From an uncultured Pirellulaceae bacterium (GTDB lineage: Bacteria; Planctomycetota; Planctomycetia; Pirellulales; Pirellulaceae): 40,987 nt of DNA. The DNA lies in NCBI GenBank assembly GCA_937928555.1, contig CALFWR010000084.1, positions 1-40,987 of the forward strand, given 5' to 3'. The position numbers and the translations under genes are program-made. Of this stretch, positions 9,121 through 18,000 are shown in pieces (within the stretch, counting starts at the first letter, position 1; each line of letters starts with the position of its first letter). The notes under the pieces were generated by a model, which searched no databases, had not been told where the DNA came from, and saw nothing but the letters and a program-made list of their open reading frames with translations.

Positions 9121-10155
9121 ATGCTCCTTTTGTTTTCCAATTATTTTCAGTCAATTTCCACCCAGATCAGTGATCACTTGCTGAACCGGGCGACGTGGAT
9201 TCTGATTGCATTGCTGTTGGGCGTGCTGGCGATTTTGATGATCGCTGGGCAGTTTCTCAAGCGTCAACCGGAATCGAAATTCGATGCCGCGATCGTTGCC
9301 AAATTCAATCAGAGGGTACACTTCTGGTTCCTGATTGTTACGGTTCTTGTGATCGCGATGTTGATCGGAAAGATCGCGACGGTGGTCGTGTTTGGCTTGA
9401 TGTCGTTTTGGGCATTGCGCGAATTCATCACGATGACGCCCACGCGAAGCGGCGACCATCGCACCCTGTTCTGGGTGCTGCTGGGCTTTACACCGATTCA
9501 GTACATTCTCGTTGCGGCGAATTGGTACGATCTGTTCACGATTCTGATTCCCGTCTACGCGTCGCTGTTCATCCCGGGACGGCTTGCCTTTTCAGGCGAC
9601 CACGAGAGGTTTCTGGAACGATGTGCAAAGCTTCAGTTTGGTTTGTTGATCTGCGTGTATTGCTTGAGCCACGCGGCAGCTCTGTTGAACCTGGAATTGG
9701 TGCAACGAAATCCAACGACAGGAATTCGTACCGCCTGGCAGGGCCCAACGGCGGGCCTGTTGATCTTCCTTCTGGTCGTTGTTCAGATCAGCGACTCGCT
9801 GCACTTTGTCTGGGACCGCCTGTTTGGCAAACACGTCATCGCGGCGTCGATCGACGAAGCCAAGACCTGGGAAGGCCTGATCGGTTCGGCGCTTTCATGC
9901 GGTCTGGTCGGTATTTTGCTCTGGTGGTTGGGCATCACTCCATTCTCATGGTACGGCGCAGCGATGATGGCCATGCTCATCAGCGTGATGGGCTCCAGCG
10001 GAAGCATGACCATGTCGGCCATCAAACGCGACCGGGGGATCAAGGACTATGGCTCCTTGGTCCAGGGTCACGCCGGGATTCTAGATCGCATCGATTCCAT
10101 CTGTTTCGCGGCACCGATGTTTTTTCATGTTGTTCGTCTTTCGCTCCACCAGTAA
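9121..10155 (+). CDS. cdsA: Phosphatidate cytidylyltransferase (CdsA family)
   Basis: A 344-aa polytopic membrane enzyme that makes CDP-diacylglycerol from phosphatidate and CTP, the branch point of phospholipid synthesis. Many hydrophobic segments precede the C-terminal signature at about residues 298-326: a Lys-Arg-Asp stretch, then IKDYGSLVQGHAGILDRIDS, which fits the CdsA pattern K-D-x-x-x-x-x-x-x-H-G/A-G-x-x-D-R-x-D. EAKTWEGLIG at about 245 is the preceding conserved segment. It ends three bases before rsmG, so the two are probably co-transcribed. A CdsA paralogue with different specificity cannot be excluded. Confidence 0.87.
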   Translation: MLLLFSNYFQSISTQISDHLLNRATWILIALLLGVLAILMIAGQFLKRQPESKFDAAIVAKFNQRVHFWFLIVTVLVIAMLIGKIATVVVFGLMSFWALREFITMTPTRSGDHRTLFWVLLGFTPIQYILVAANWYDLFTILIPVYASLFIPGRLAFSGDHERFLERCAKLQFGLLICVYCLSHAAALLNLELVQRNPTTGIRTAWQGPTAGLLIFLLVVVQISDSLHFVWDRLFGKHVIAASIDEAKTWEGLIGSALSCGLVGILLWWLGITPFSWYGAAMMAMLISVMGSSGSMTMSAIKRDRGIKDYGSLVQGHAGILDRIDSICFAAPMFFHVVRLSLHQ

Positions 10156-10158
10156 CCC

Positions 10159-10806
10159 ATGTCAAAACTGACTCAGACAATCGAAGAGATGAACTTGCCG
10201 CTGCCGGACGAAGAAACGGCAATTCGGCTCGGCAAGTACTGCCGCGCTCTGTGGCAGGCGAACGAGTCCATCAATTTGACCCGGCACACGACTTATGAAA
10301 AATTTGTCTCCCGCGATTTGATCGACACGATCGAAGTTGGCAAGCTGATACCGCACAGCAGAAGCGTGATCGACATGGGTTCCGGTGGCGGAGTGCCAGG
10401 CATGGTACTGGCCATTCTTCGTCCCGACCTGAGCATTACGCTGACGGAATCTGTGGGCAAAAAAGCCGCAGCCCTCGAACGAATCGCAGCCGAAGCGGGC
10501 GTCGAAGTCGAAATCTACAACTCCCGAGCCGAAACGATGTTGGAAGATTTCAGTTACGATTTTACAACAGCTCGTGCGGTTGGTCCGCTATACAAGATAT
10601 GCACCTGGCTGCAGGACGTGTGGGTTCCCGCCGGCAGGGTGTTGGCGATCAAGGGCCCCAATTGGGTTAATGAACGAAACGTGGCATCCGAAAAAGGCCT
10701 GCTCAAAAAGATATCAATCGAAGTTGTCGCCGAGTACGCACCGCCGGGCACCGACTGGAGCAGTACGATCCTTCAATTGACCGCCAAACGAAAAAAATCC
10801 AGATAG
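10159..10806 (+). CDS. rsmG: 16S rRNA (guanine-527-N7)-methyltransferase RsmG
   Basis: A 215-aa SAM-dependent methyltransferase that modifies G527 in the 530 loop of 16S rRNA. The SAM motif appears as VIDMGSGGGVPGMVLA at about residues 70-85, with the preceding N-L-T-R segment (NESINLTRH at about 34-42) and the R-A-V motif (TARAVGPL) that are characteristic of GidB/RsmG. The length matches the family. The start follows the cdsA stop by three bases. Confidence 0.93.
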   Translation: MSKLTQTIEEMNLPLPDEETAIRLGKYCRALWQANESINLTRHTTYEKFVSRDLIDTIEVGKLIPHSRSVIDMGSGGGVPGMVLAILRPDLSITLTESVGKKAAALERIAAEAGVEVEIYNSRAETMLEDFSYDFTTARAVGPLYKICTWLQDVWVPAGRVLAIKGPNWVNERNVASEKGLLKKISIEVVAEYAPPGTDWSSTILQLTAKRKKSR

Positions 10807-10823
10807 TTCAAACGGGGAGCGTG

Positions 10824-11756
10824 ATGTCCAGCAATCTGTCGATGATTTTTGCGGCGGACGTATCGGGATTACCGCCACAGAACTTTTCCAATGCGTATCG
10901 AAAGTACGTGGACTTCAGACAGGTGACCTCCGGTGGCAAGGCGGATCTGTATGTTTGTCGCGATACGAATCTGGGTCGCCCGGTGATGCTCAAGAAGCTT
11001 CGGCCGGACATCCAGGACTACGAAAAAGAGCTGGGGCGTTTGCTGCGTGAGGCAAGAATCACCTCGCAGTTGCAGCATCCTGCGACGGTGCCGCTGTACG
11101 AGTTGGGTCAGGATGATTCTGGCCAGTGGTACTTTGCGATGAAAAAGATCGAAGGCCAGACGCTATTTGAGATCATTGTCGGGCTGGCCAAACGTGAACC
11201 CGAAGTCGAAAAGCACTTCAACCTGCCGCGACTGTTGACGATCTTCAGCCAAGTGGGAGAAGCGTTAAGCTACGCCCACACCCGCGGCGTGATCCACCGC
11301 GACATCAAACCGGAAAACATCGTCGTCGGAATGTTTGGAGAAGTCACCCTGATTGACTGGGGGGCAGCCAAAGTCTGGGGCATGGCCAGTGAAGGCGACG
11401 AAATCAGAGGTGAAAGCCGCGGCGGAACGCCGCTGTACATGTCACCCGAACAGATCCTCGGCCATCGTCCGGTAGACGAGCGAACGGACGTCTTCAGCAT
11501 GGGCATTGTGCTCTACGAAATGCTGGCGCAGCGGGAGCCTTTTCGCGGTCCATCAATCAAAGACACTTTTGACAACATCATCAATCAGGCTCCCGTCCCA
11601 CCGCGCGAAGCCGCACCTCACCGCGTGATCCCCGAACGGATCGAACAGATCTGCCTCAAAGCCATGGAAAAAGAGCCAGCAGACCGGTTCGGATCAATGC
11701 GAGAGCTTGTGGGAGAAATCAACGAATTCATGAACGAAGCCCTGACCCGGCAATGA
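10824..11756 (+). CDS. Serine/threonine protein kinase with DWG motif
   Basis: A 310-aa Hanks-type kinase domain with no receptor or membrane segment, so it is probably cytoplasmic. A degenerate glycine loop (TSGGKADLY) is followed by the ATP lysine K57, the catalytic HRDIKPEN with D160, and a metal-binding DWG (D178) in place of DFG; GGTPLYMSPEQ is the activation-loop end. DWG is common among planctomycete kinases. GGGGAGC lies just before the GTG/ATG pair; the ATG at 10824 is chosen. It follows rsmG by 17 bases and may belong to the same transcript. The substrate is unknown. Confidence 0.9.
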   Translation: MSSNLSMIFAADVSGLPPQNFSNAYRKYVDFRQVTSGGKADLYVCRDTNLGRPVMLKKLRPDIQDYEKELGRLLREARITSQLQHPATVPLYELGQDDSGQWYFAMKKIEGQTLFEIIVGLAKREPEVEKHFNLPRLLTIFSQVGEALSYAHTRGVIHRDIKPENIVVGMFGEVTLIDWGAAKVWGMASEGDEIRGESRGGTPLYMSPEQILGHRPVDERTDVFSMGIVLYEMLAQREPFRGPSIKDTFDNIINQAPVPPREAAPHRVIPERIEQICLKAMEKEPADRFGSMRELVGEINEFMNEALTRQ

Positions 11757-11977
11757 GAGCGACCAAATTTGTTCGTCCACGCGCCTGAATTCTTCCCGAT
11801 TTTTGTGAGGCTTCGCAAACAGAAACTTGTGTCGCAGTAATGGCCCTGACTTCTACATGACAAAGCTCACATATACAATTGATGCTGAATCGCCCCGGGT
11901 CCGTCGTGAATTCTTTTGCGACTCAAGCTCTAAAATTTCTTCCCAACAATCAACAGCAGAAGAATCCCGAAAATAAC

Positions 11978-13369
11978 ATGCGAATTGACAGGCTGGAATT
12001 AAGGAACTTCAAGAAGTTTGAGAAGCAGATTTTCGAGTTTCCTCGCTCGATTGAGTCAAGCGAATCGGGTTCGTTTCATGTGCTCATTGGGGCAAACGGA
12101 ACGGGCAAAACAAGCATTTTGGATGCACTGGCAATCGCACTGGGAGTTTGGTTGGAGAAGGTTCCTGATTCTTTGCTGGCCAACAGCCACAGGCGTTTGA
12201 AAGCAGATCAAAAACGTCTGATTCAGGTAGAAGGTGGCGATCGAATACAGCCCCAACAAGCCGCTGACGATATGTCCATCCAAGCCAACGGTTCGATACT
12301 GGGTAACGATTTAACCTGGAGTCAGGAACTTCCGGTTGGAAAACGAAACGTGAGCAATGTCGGGTCGAAAGAAGCTCGCAAGCTAATTTGGAATGCGTAT
12401 CAGAATTCCCAGGAGAAAGGCAATAATGTTTTGCTTCCGGTCATTGCATATTACGGTGCTGGGCGAGCATGGTTGCCGCACAATAAACGGACGGAGTACA
12501 AGGCAAAATCGAATGGAAAATCCAATCGATGGGAAGCATTTTACGATTGCCTGAATGAACGCATACGGATGTCGGATCTTGGTAGCTGGTTTCGCAAGGA
12601 AGCCGTCGCCAGAACGAATCGAAATGGAACGTATCGCCCCGGTTTTGACGCCGTTCTACAGGCCGTGCTCAAAGTCGTACCTGATTCAGAGAGCATTCAC
12701 TACGACGATGATTTCGAAGAAATCATGATTACCATCGACGGCAACACGCAGCCGTTCAGCAATTTGAGTGCAGGGCAGCAAAGCCTGTTCGCCCTCGTTG
12801 CCGATATCGCGGTGAAAATGGTTACCCAGAACAACTTCCTTGTTCCTGCTGACCAGCTTGGCGACGAGGATCAACCGTTAGCACGAGTATTGACCCGCAC
12901 GCCCGGTGTCGTTTTGATTGACGAACTCGACGTTCACTTACACCCAAAGTGGCAGCAGTCTGTTGTTGATTCCCTTTGTGAGGCATTCCCATCCATTCAG
13001 TTTATCGTGACAACGCATTCTGCGTTTGTGATTCAATCACTCGATGAATCGCAACTGATCAATCTTGAAGGACAGCCTGTCCCCAACCCTGGCAACTTGA
13101 GTGTTGAAACGATTGCAAAAGGCCTAATGGGTGTCGAGAGACCAGACGTTGGCAAGCGTTATCGCCAGGCGGTGGAAGCAGCGAAGCACTATTTGATCAC
13201 GCTCGATGAGGCAGCGAAGGCTCCTGATGAAATGCTTGATTCGTACGAGAAACAGTTAGCAGAAGCGATTGAGCCGTACGCGGACAACCCGGCCTTTCAA
13301 GCTTTTCTTGAATTAAAGCATGCGATGAAACTCGGAGGACGGAAAACAGCGAGTGAGGGCAACGACTAA
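11978..13369 (+). CDS. ptuA: Septu-type defence ATPase PtuA (AAA/SMC-like)
   Basis: A 463-aa ATPase of the OLD/RecF-like family used by Septu anti-phage systems. MRIDRLELRNFKKFEK is the family N-terminus. Walker A is GANGTGKTS (K44), the ABC-like signature is LSAGQQSLFAL (from about 263), and Walker B is VVLIDELDVHLHP (D315, E316), followed by a TTHSAFVIQS switch segment. I selected the ATG at 11978; reading back to 11882 would add 32 residues without family character. The stop is followed directly by ptuB (TAA then ATG), so the subunits are co-expressed. Base composition is visibly more AT-rich than the flanking genes, consistent with transfer. Assignment rests on this gene pair plus family knowledge. 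Confidence 0.85.
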   Translation: MRIDRLELRNFKKFEKQIFEFPRSIESSESGSFHVLIGANGTGKTSILDALAIALGVWLEKVPDSLLANSHRRLKADQKRLIQVEGGDRIQPQQAADDMSIQANGSILGNDLTWSQELPVGKRNVSNVGSKEARKLIWNAYQNSQEKGNNVLLPVIAYYGAGRAWLPHNKRTEYKAKSNGKSNRWEAFYDCLNERIRMSDLGSWFRKEAVARTNRNGTYRPGFDAVLQAVLKVVPDSESIHYDDDFEEIMITIDGNTQPFSNLSAGQQSLFALVADIAVKMVTQNNFLVPADQLGDEDQPLARVLTRTPGVVLIDELDVHLHPKWQQSVVDSLCEAFPSIQFIVTTHSAFVIQSLDESQLINLEGQPVPNPGNLSVETIAKGLMGVERPDVGKRYRQAVEAAKHYLITLDEAAKAPDEMLDSYEKQLAEAIEPYADNPAFQAFLELKHAMKLGGRKTASEGND

Positions 13370-14095
13370 ATGCGTCCTGTTATCCGAGGTGCCAGCCCCC
13401 GAAATGACGATTTTGACGACTACCGGGACGCGTTTGGAGAACTGGTTTCACGACTGGGTCAGTACTGCTCCTATTGTGAACGCAGAATCCCAACCAACCT
13501 CGCAGTCGAGCACATTCAGCCCAAAAGTTTACCTCTCTACGAGGATCTTGAAGGTCGCTGGGACAATTTCCTCCTGGCATGCGTCAACTGCAACTCGACA
13601 AAAGGCAGTAAAGATGTCGTCCTGTCAGATACTTTTCTACCCGATCGAGACAATACCGCATTTGCATTTGAGTATCCGCCGGACGGAACGATTGCAATTC
13701 GATCCGGTTTAACTCCAACCCAGACGCACATTGCGGAAGCAACGTTGAAATTAACCGGACTCGATAAATCAGTTAGTGAAGTGATTGATTCAAATGGTGA
13801 CCTCGTTGCTATCGATCGAGTTGGGCAACGAATGGAAGTCAGGCTAATCGCCCAGATGAGTCGGGATGATCTCGATTCGAATCCAACCGAAGAATTCCGC
13901 CGGCAGATCGCCAGGACGGCGACGGGCCATGGTTTCTTTAGCATCTGGATGAACGTTTTCGAAACTGACTTGGTCGTTCGCAAGTTTTTGATTGAAGCGT
14001 TTAACGGAACGGCAAGCGACTGTTTTGATCTGGCATCAACTTCATTCATTAGCCCGCGACCTCCAGCCGGACTCGTGGGTGAGAGCAAAATCTGA
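13370..14095 (+). CDS. ptuB: Septu-type HNH nuclease PtuB
   Basis: A 241-aa HNH endonuclease, the effector partner of PtuA. The HNH/zinc core sits near the N-terminus: C33-x-x-C36, EHIQPKS with H48, WDNFLLAC with N66, and C71-x-x-C74 in CVNCNSTKG. The C-terminal half contains ATGHGFFSIWMNVF and a DCFD segment near residue 220, as in PtuB-like proteins. The start codon abuts the ptuA stop. No reverse transcriptase or retron-like RNA is recognisable nearby, which favours a stand-alone Septu module over a PtuAB-type retron. Confidence 0.85.
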   Translation: MRPVIRGASPRNDDFDDYRDAFGELVSRLGQYCSYCERRIPTNLAVEHIQPKSLPLYEDLEGRWDNFLLACVNCNSTKGSKDVVLSDTFLPDRDNTAFAFEYPPDGTIAIRSGLTPTQTHIAEATLKLTGLDKSVSEVIDSNGDLVAIDRVGQRMEVRLIAQMSRDDLDSNPTEEFRRQIARTATGHGFFSIWMNVFETDLVVRKFLIEAFNGTASDCFDLASTSFISPRPPAGLVGESKI

Positions 14096-14359
14096 AAACG
14101 ACGGCAGACTCTGGACAAATCCTGTAGCTGGCTATGCCAGGACGATTGCGCTGATCCGTTTCGCCCCATGGAATGCCAAAGGCGAGGGATATTTCATGAA
14201 GCGGGCTGGAATAATCGGCGCGATCGAACTATCCCGCAGGCTTCGCAGGCAAGATTGCGATCGTCTTTTTTGAGTAACGGGAACGGGTTTTTTGGCAACC
14301 TACAGTTCAGCACATTCTGCACGCAGTAACGCAGAGACTGAATTTATCCGGCCAAAACC
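14096..14359 (+). other. Gap between Septu module and biosynthetic cluster
   Basis: This 264-base stretch has no convincing gene. An overlapping frame stays open to 14273 but lacks a credible start. A T-run (CGTCTTTTTTGAG) at about 14264 follows a weak inverted pair of CGATCG and could end ptuAB transcription. The promoter of the downstream PPTase operon must lie in the last part, but I see no clear -35/-10 pair. Confidence 0.4.
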
Positions 14360-15013
14360 ATGCTTTTGTCTCCCTCCCAAACCTGTCCCACTCTCGAATT
14401 GCCCGACTCGATTTGCAGTTCGCTAATCACGCGCGAACCCGGCCGAAAGTCACTTGCAGGCCGCCAGAAGCGCGAAGCCGACTACGCCGACGGTCGCGCT
14501 GCCGCCGCAGATGCGTTGCGCAAACTGGACTGCCTGGGATTTGTTGGTCGCAAGCAAAATGGCTGCCCAAGGTGGCCCATCGGATTCGTGGGCTCCATTT
14601 CTCACAGCAGAAATTTCGCCTGGGCGATGGCGTCTAACGATTCCGAATACCGTTCAATTGGAATCGACACCGAACCCCTCTGCGAAGCAGAAACAGCCGA
14701 AAGCCTTCTCGATCAGATCGCAGGCGGAACCGAATGGCGACTTTGCCGCAAAGCCGGACTCAACAGACAGGAAGCCTTCACCGTTGTGTTTTCTGCAAAA
14801 GAAGCCTTGTACAAATGCGTCTACCCGCTGTCGCCGACTTTCTTTGACTTCGACGACGTCTGCCTGGTCGAAATCAGATCGGACAAACTGTCGCTTCGAG
14901 TCAACGATGACAGCCCTAACCGTCTGATGCGTGGTGTCGAAATCGATGTGAGCTACGCGGTTTCAGCCACAGATGTCTTCACTGCCTGCTGGTTACGGAG
15001 GAGCACCGCATGA
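14360..15013 (+). CDS. 4'-phosphopantetheinyl transferase (EntD/Sfp type)
   Basis: A 217-aa PPTase that transfers phosphopantetheine from CoA onto carrier-protein serines, here most likely the three carrier domains of the next two genes. Diagnostic residues are GRAAAADAL (about 45-53), WPIGFVGSISHS (72-83), the Mg-binding IGIDTE with D103 and E105, and FSAKEALYK (144-152) with E148 and K152. The layout, including an A-rich motif before W-P and G-S-x-S-H, is of the EntD kind. The stop overlaps the start of the megasynthase by four bases (ATGA), so it is the first gene of the operon and translationally coupled. Confidence 0.93.
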   Translation: MLLSPSQTCPTLELPDSICSSLITREPGRKSLAGRQKREADYADGRAAAADALRKLDCLGFVGRKQNGCPRWPIGFVGSISHSRNFAWAMASNDSEYRSIGIDTEPLCEAETAESLLDQIAGGTEWRLCRKAGLNRQEAFTVVFSAKEALYKCVYPLSPTFFDFDDVCLVEIRSDKLSLRVNDDSPNRLMRGVEIDVSYAVSATDVFTACWLRRSTA

Positions 15014-18000
15014 GCGTGGATTTGAGCTCTTTCTATGCAAGCTGCAACAGCAACAAAATTGAATTTGATCGAAGCCAATCGTTGCCCGGGTTAGTTGCCG
15101 AAACCGCCAGAAAGCACGCGGACAAAATTGCCGTTGTTTGCGGCGATAATGCGCTGACCTATGCCCAATTGGACGCCGCTGCGAATCGGCTGGCGAACCA
15201 CCTGATCGCCCGGGGTGTCAAAAAAGGCAACCTTGTTGGCGTTTGTTGCAATCGTAACAAGGACGTTCCTGAACTGTTGATCGGAATCATGCGCAGCGGC
15301 GCCGCGTACGTGCCTTTGGATCCCGACTACCCAGTCGATCGCCTCAAGTACATGGCCAAGGACGGCGAATTGACTCACGTTGTTGCCCACAGCGAACAAT
15401 CCGAATTGTTAAAGGAGTTTGCTTGCGGTGCAACCGTTTACGATCGGGAAAAAGCGGACATCGAAAAGCTCTCCGCAGCCGATCCGGCGGTAAAAATCGA
15501 ACCCGCGACCGACATCGCTTATGTGATCTACACCTCCGGTTCGACAGGCAAACCCAAGGGCGTCCTTGTGCCGCATTTGTCTGTTGTGAACCTGATGCAC
15601 AGCTGGAAAATCACGCCGGGCTTTACCGAAAACGATCGAATTCTCGCCGCGACAACGCTGAGCTTTGACATTTCGGTCATCGAGATTTTCACTCCTTTGT
15701 GCTGCGGCGGCCAAACGATCATCATCGATCGTGCCACCGCCAAAGATCAGAATCGCCTTGCCGAAACGATCCGCAAGCACAAGGTGACGCAGATGCAAGC
15801 TACGCCGGCGCATTGGCGACTGATCTGCGAAACAGATTTTGCCAGCGAATCAAAAATGAAATTTATCACCGGAGGCGAACCGCTGCCGCGTGACCTGATT
15901 CAGCCATTGCTTGATCGCTGTACTGAGTTGTGGAACGTTTATGGTCCCACCGAAGCAACCGTCTGGTCGTCAGTGCAGCAAATCAAATCGCCTGCCGAAC
16001 GAATCCTTGTCGGCAAACCGGTCGCCAACACGACGGCATACATCGTCGATGCAGAAGGCAACCTGTGCCCGCCGGAAACCGAAGGCGAATTGCTTGTCGG
16101 CGGCGACGCGGTCGCCCTCGGTTACCTTAAACGCGAAAAACTGACCGCCGAAAAGTTCGTGGACTTTCGCGGAGAACGCGTCTATCGGACCGGTGACCTT
16201 GCCAAAATTCTCGACACCGGCAACGTCGAACACCTTGGCCGAATTGACGGCCAGATCAAGTTCAACGGGCACCGAATTGAGCTGGGCGAAATCGAAGCCG
16301 CGCTGGCCCTGGCAGACAAAAATGTTCGCCTTGCTGCTGCGGTTGTCAGAGAAGACAACCCCGGCGACAAGCGACTCGTTGGCTATGTGATGCCACGAAA
16401 AGGCAAAACTCTGAATGTGCCCAGAATTAAATCGACCATCGAAAAATCTTTGCCGGACTACATGGTTCCCGCCGTGATCACCGTGATCGACCAGTTTCCT
16501 TATACGCCGTCCGGGAAAATCGATCGCAAGTCGTTCCCCAGCCCATCACGGCAACGGCCCGATGTGGCGAACGAGTTTGTGCCCGCAGAGAGCGACGAAC
16601 AACAGCAGGTTGCTGCTCTGTGGGAGCAAGTTTTACAACTGGATCAGGTTGGAATACGGGATAACTTTTTTGAATTGGGTGGCAATTCGATCAAGGCCGT
16701 GCAGTTCGTAAAGCGATTCAACGAACAGTTCGACGGGGCACTTTCGAACGCCGAATTTTTCGATTGCCCAACGATCGCAGCGGTTATCAAAACGCAACGT
16801 GCATCCGAAAAAGCACCCAAACCAGCCACGACACGTCGCGACTCGCAAGCCGACGATGACCAAGGGTTCGCGGTCGTCGGCATGGCGGTACGCTTGCCGG
16901 GCGCCGATTCGCTTGGCCAGTTCTGGGACAATCTGATTAACGATCGCGAGTCGATTCGCTTCTTCGAGCCCGAAGAACTCGATGCGACACTGCCGCAGGA
17001 GCAAACTTCGTCACCGAACTATGTTGCGGCCAGAGGAATCATCGAAAACGCAACGCATTTTGACGCAAATTTCTTTGGCGTTCCACCGATTGAAGCCGAG
17101 CTTGTCGATCCTCAGCAGCGGATCATGCTGGAACTTTCCTGGACTGCCCTCGAAGACGCGGGCTGCATTCCGTCAAAGTTCGATGGAAAAATCGGCGTCT
17201 GGGCGGGAACTTACCAAACGGCGTACTATCACCGCAACCTGCTGCACAACCCTGAAGTACTCGACCGGACCAACGAATTCCAGCTTGGCGTATACAACGA
17301 AAAAGATTACATCGCCACGCGAGTGGCTCACAAGCTGAACCTTAAAGGGCCCGCGATCAACGTCAACACCGCGTGCTCGACTTCCCTAGTGGCAATCATC
17401 ATGGCCTGCCAGAGTCTGCGCAGCGGCCAGTGCGATGCAGCTATCGCCGGCGGCGTTTCGGTTCATTTTCCACAGCACAGCGGGCACCTTCATCAAGAAG
17501 GAAGCATCTTCACGCCTGATGGTCATTGCCGACCCTTCGATTCAAAATCAGCCGGCACGCTGTTCAGCGACGGCGGCGGCTGCGTTGTGATCAAGCGACT
17601 AAGTGACGCCATTGAGGACGGTGATCGAATTTACGCTGTCGTTAAAGGCACCGGGATCAACAACGATGGACGTGAGAAAGCCAGTTTCTCCGCGCCGAGC
17701 ATCGAAGGCCAGGCCGACGCGATCACGATGGCACATCAGCAAGCCAACATCGATGCCAGTTCCATCGGCTACATCGAAGCCCACGGCACCGCAACGCCGA
17801 TCGGCGACCCCATCGAAGTCGCGGCACTTTGTCGAGCCTTCGACCGCACCACCCAGGGCCGTCAGTTTTGCGGAATTGGATCCGTTAAAAGCAACGTCGG
17901 CCACACCGTGGCCGCTGCGGGCGTGACTGGATTCATCAAAGCGGCTTTGTCGCTGCACAACGAACAGATTCCGGCAACACTGCACTACCAGCAACCCAAC

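Noticed and set aside
9195..10298. 367-codon plus-strand frame
   Set aside because: It overlaps cdsA and rsmG in another frame, is rich in Arg and Ser, and shows no recognisable motif.
11882..11977. N-terminal extension of ptuA
   Set aside because: The upstream ATG adds 32 residues before the family-typical MRIDRLELRNFKKF start and has no better ribosome binding site.
13992..14273. 93-codon frame overlapping the end of ptuB, considered as a third defence gene
   Set aside because: Most of it is out of frame within ptuB, the start has no context and the tail has no recognisable features.
11757..14359. Retron associated with PtuAB
   Set aside because: No reverse transcriptase frame or msr/msd-like paired structure could be recognised on either side of the genes.
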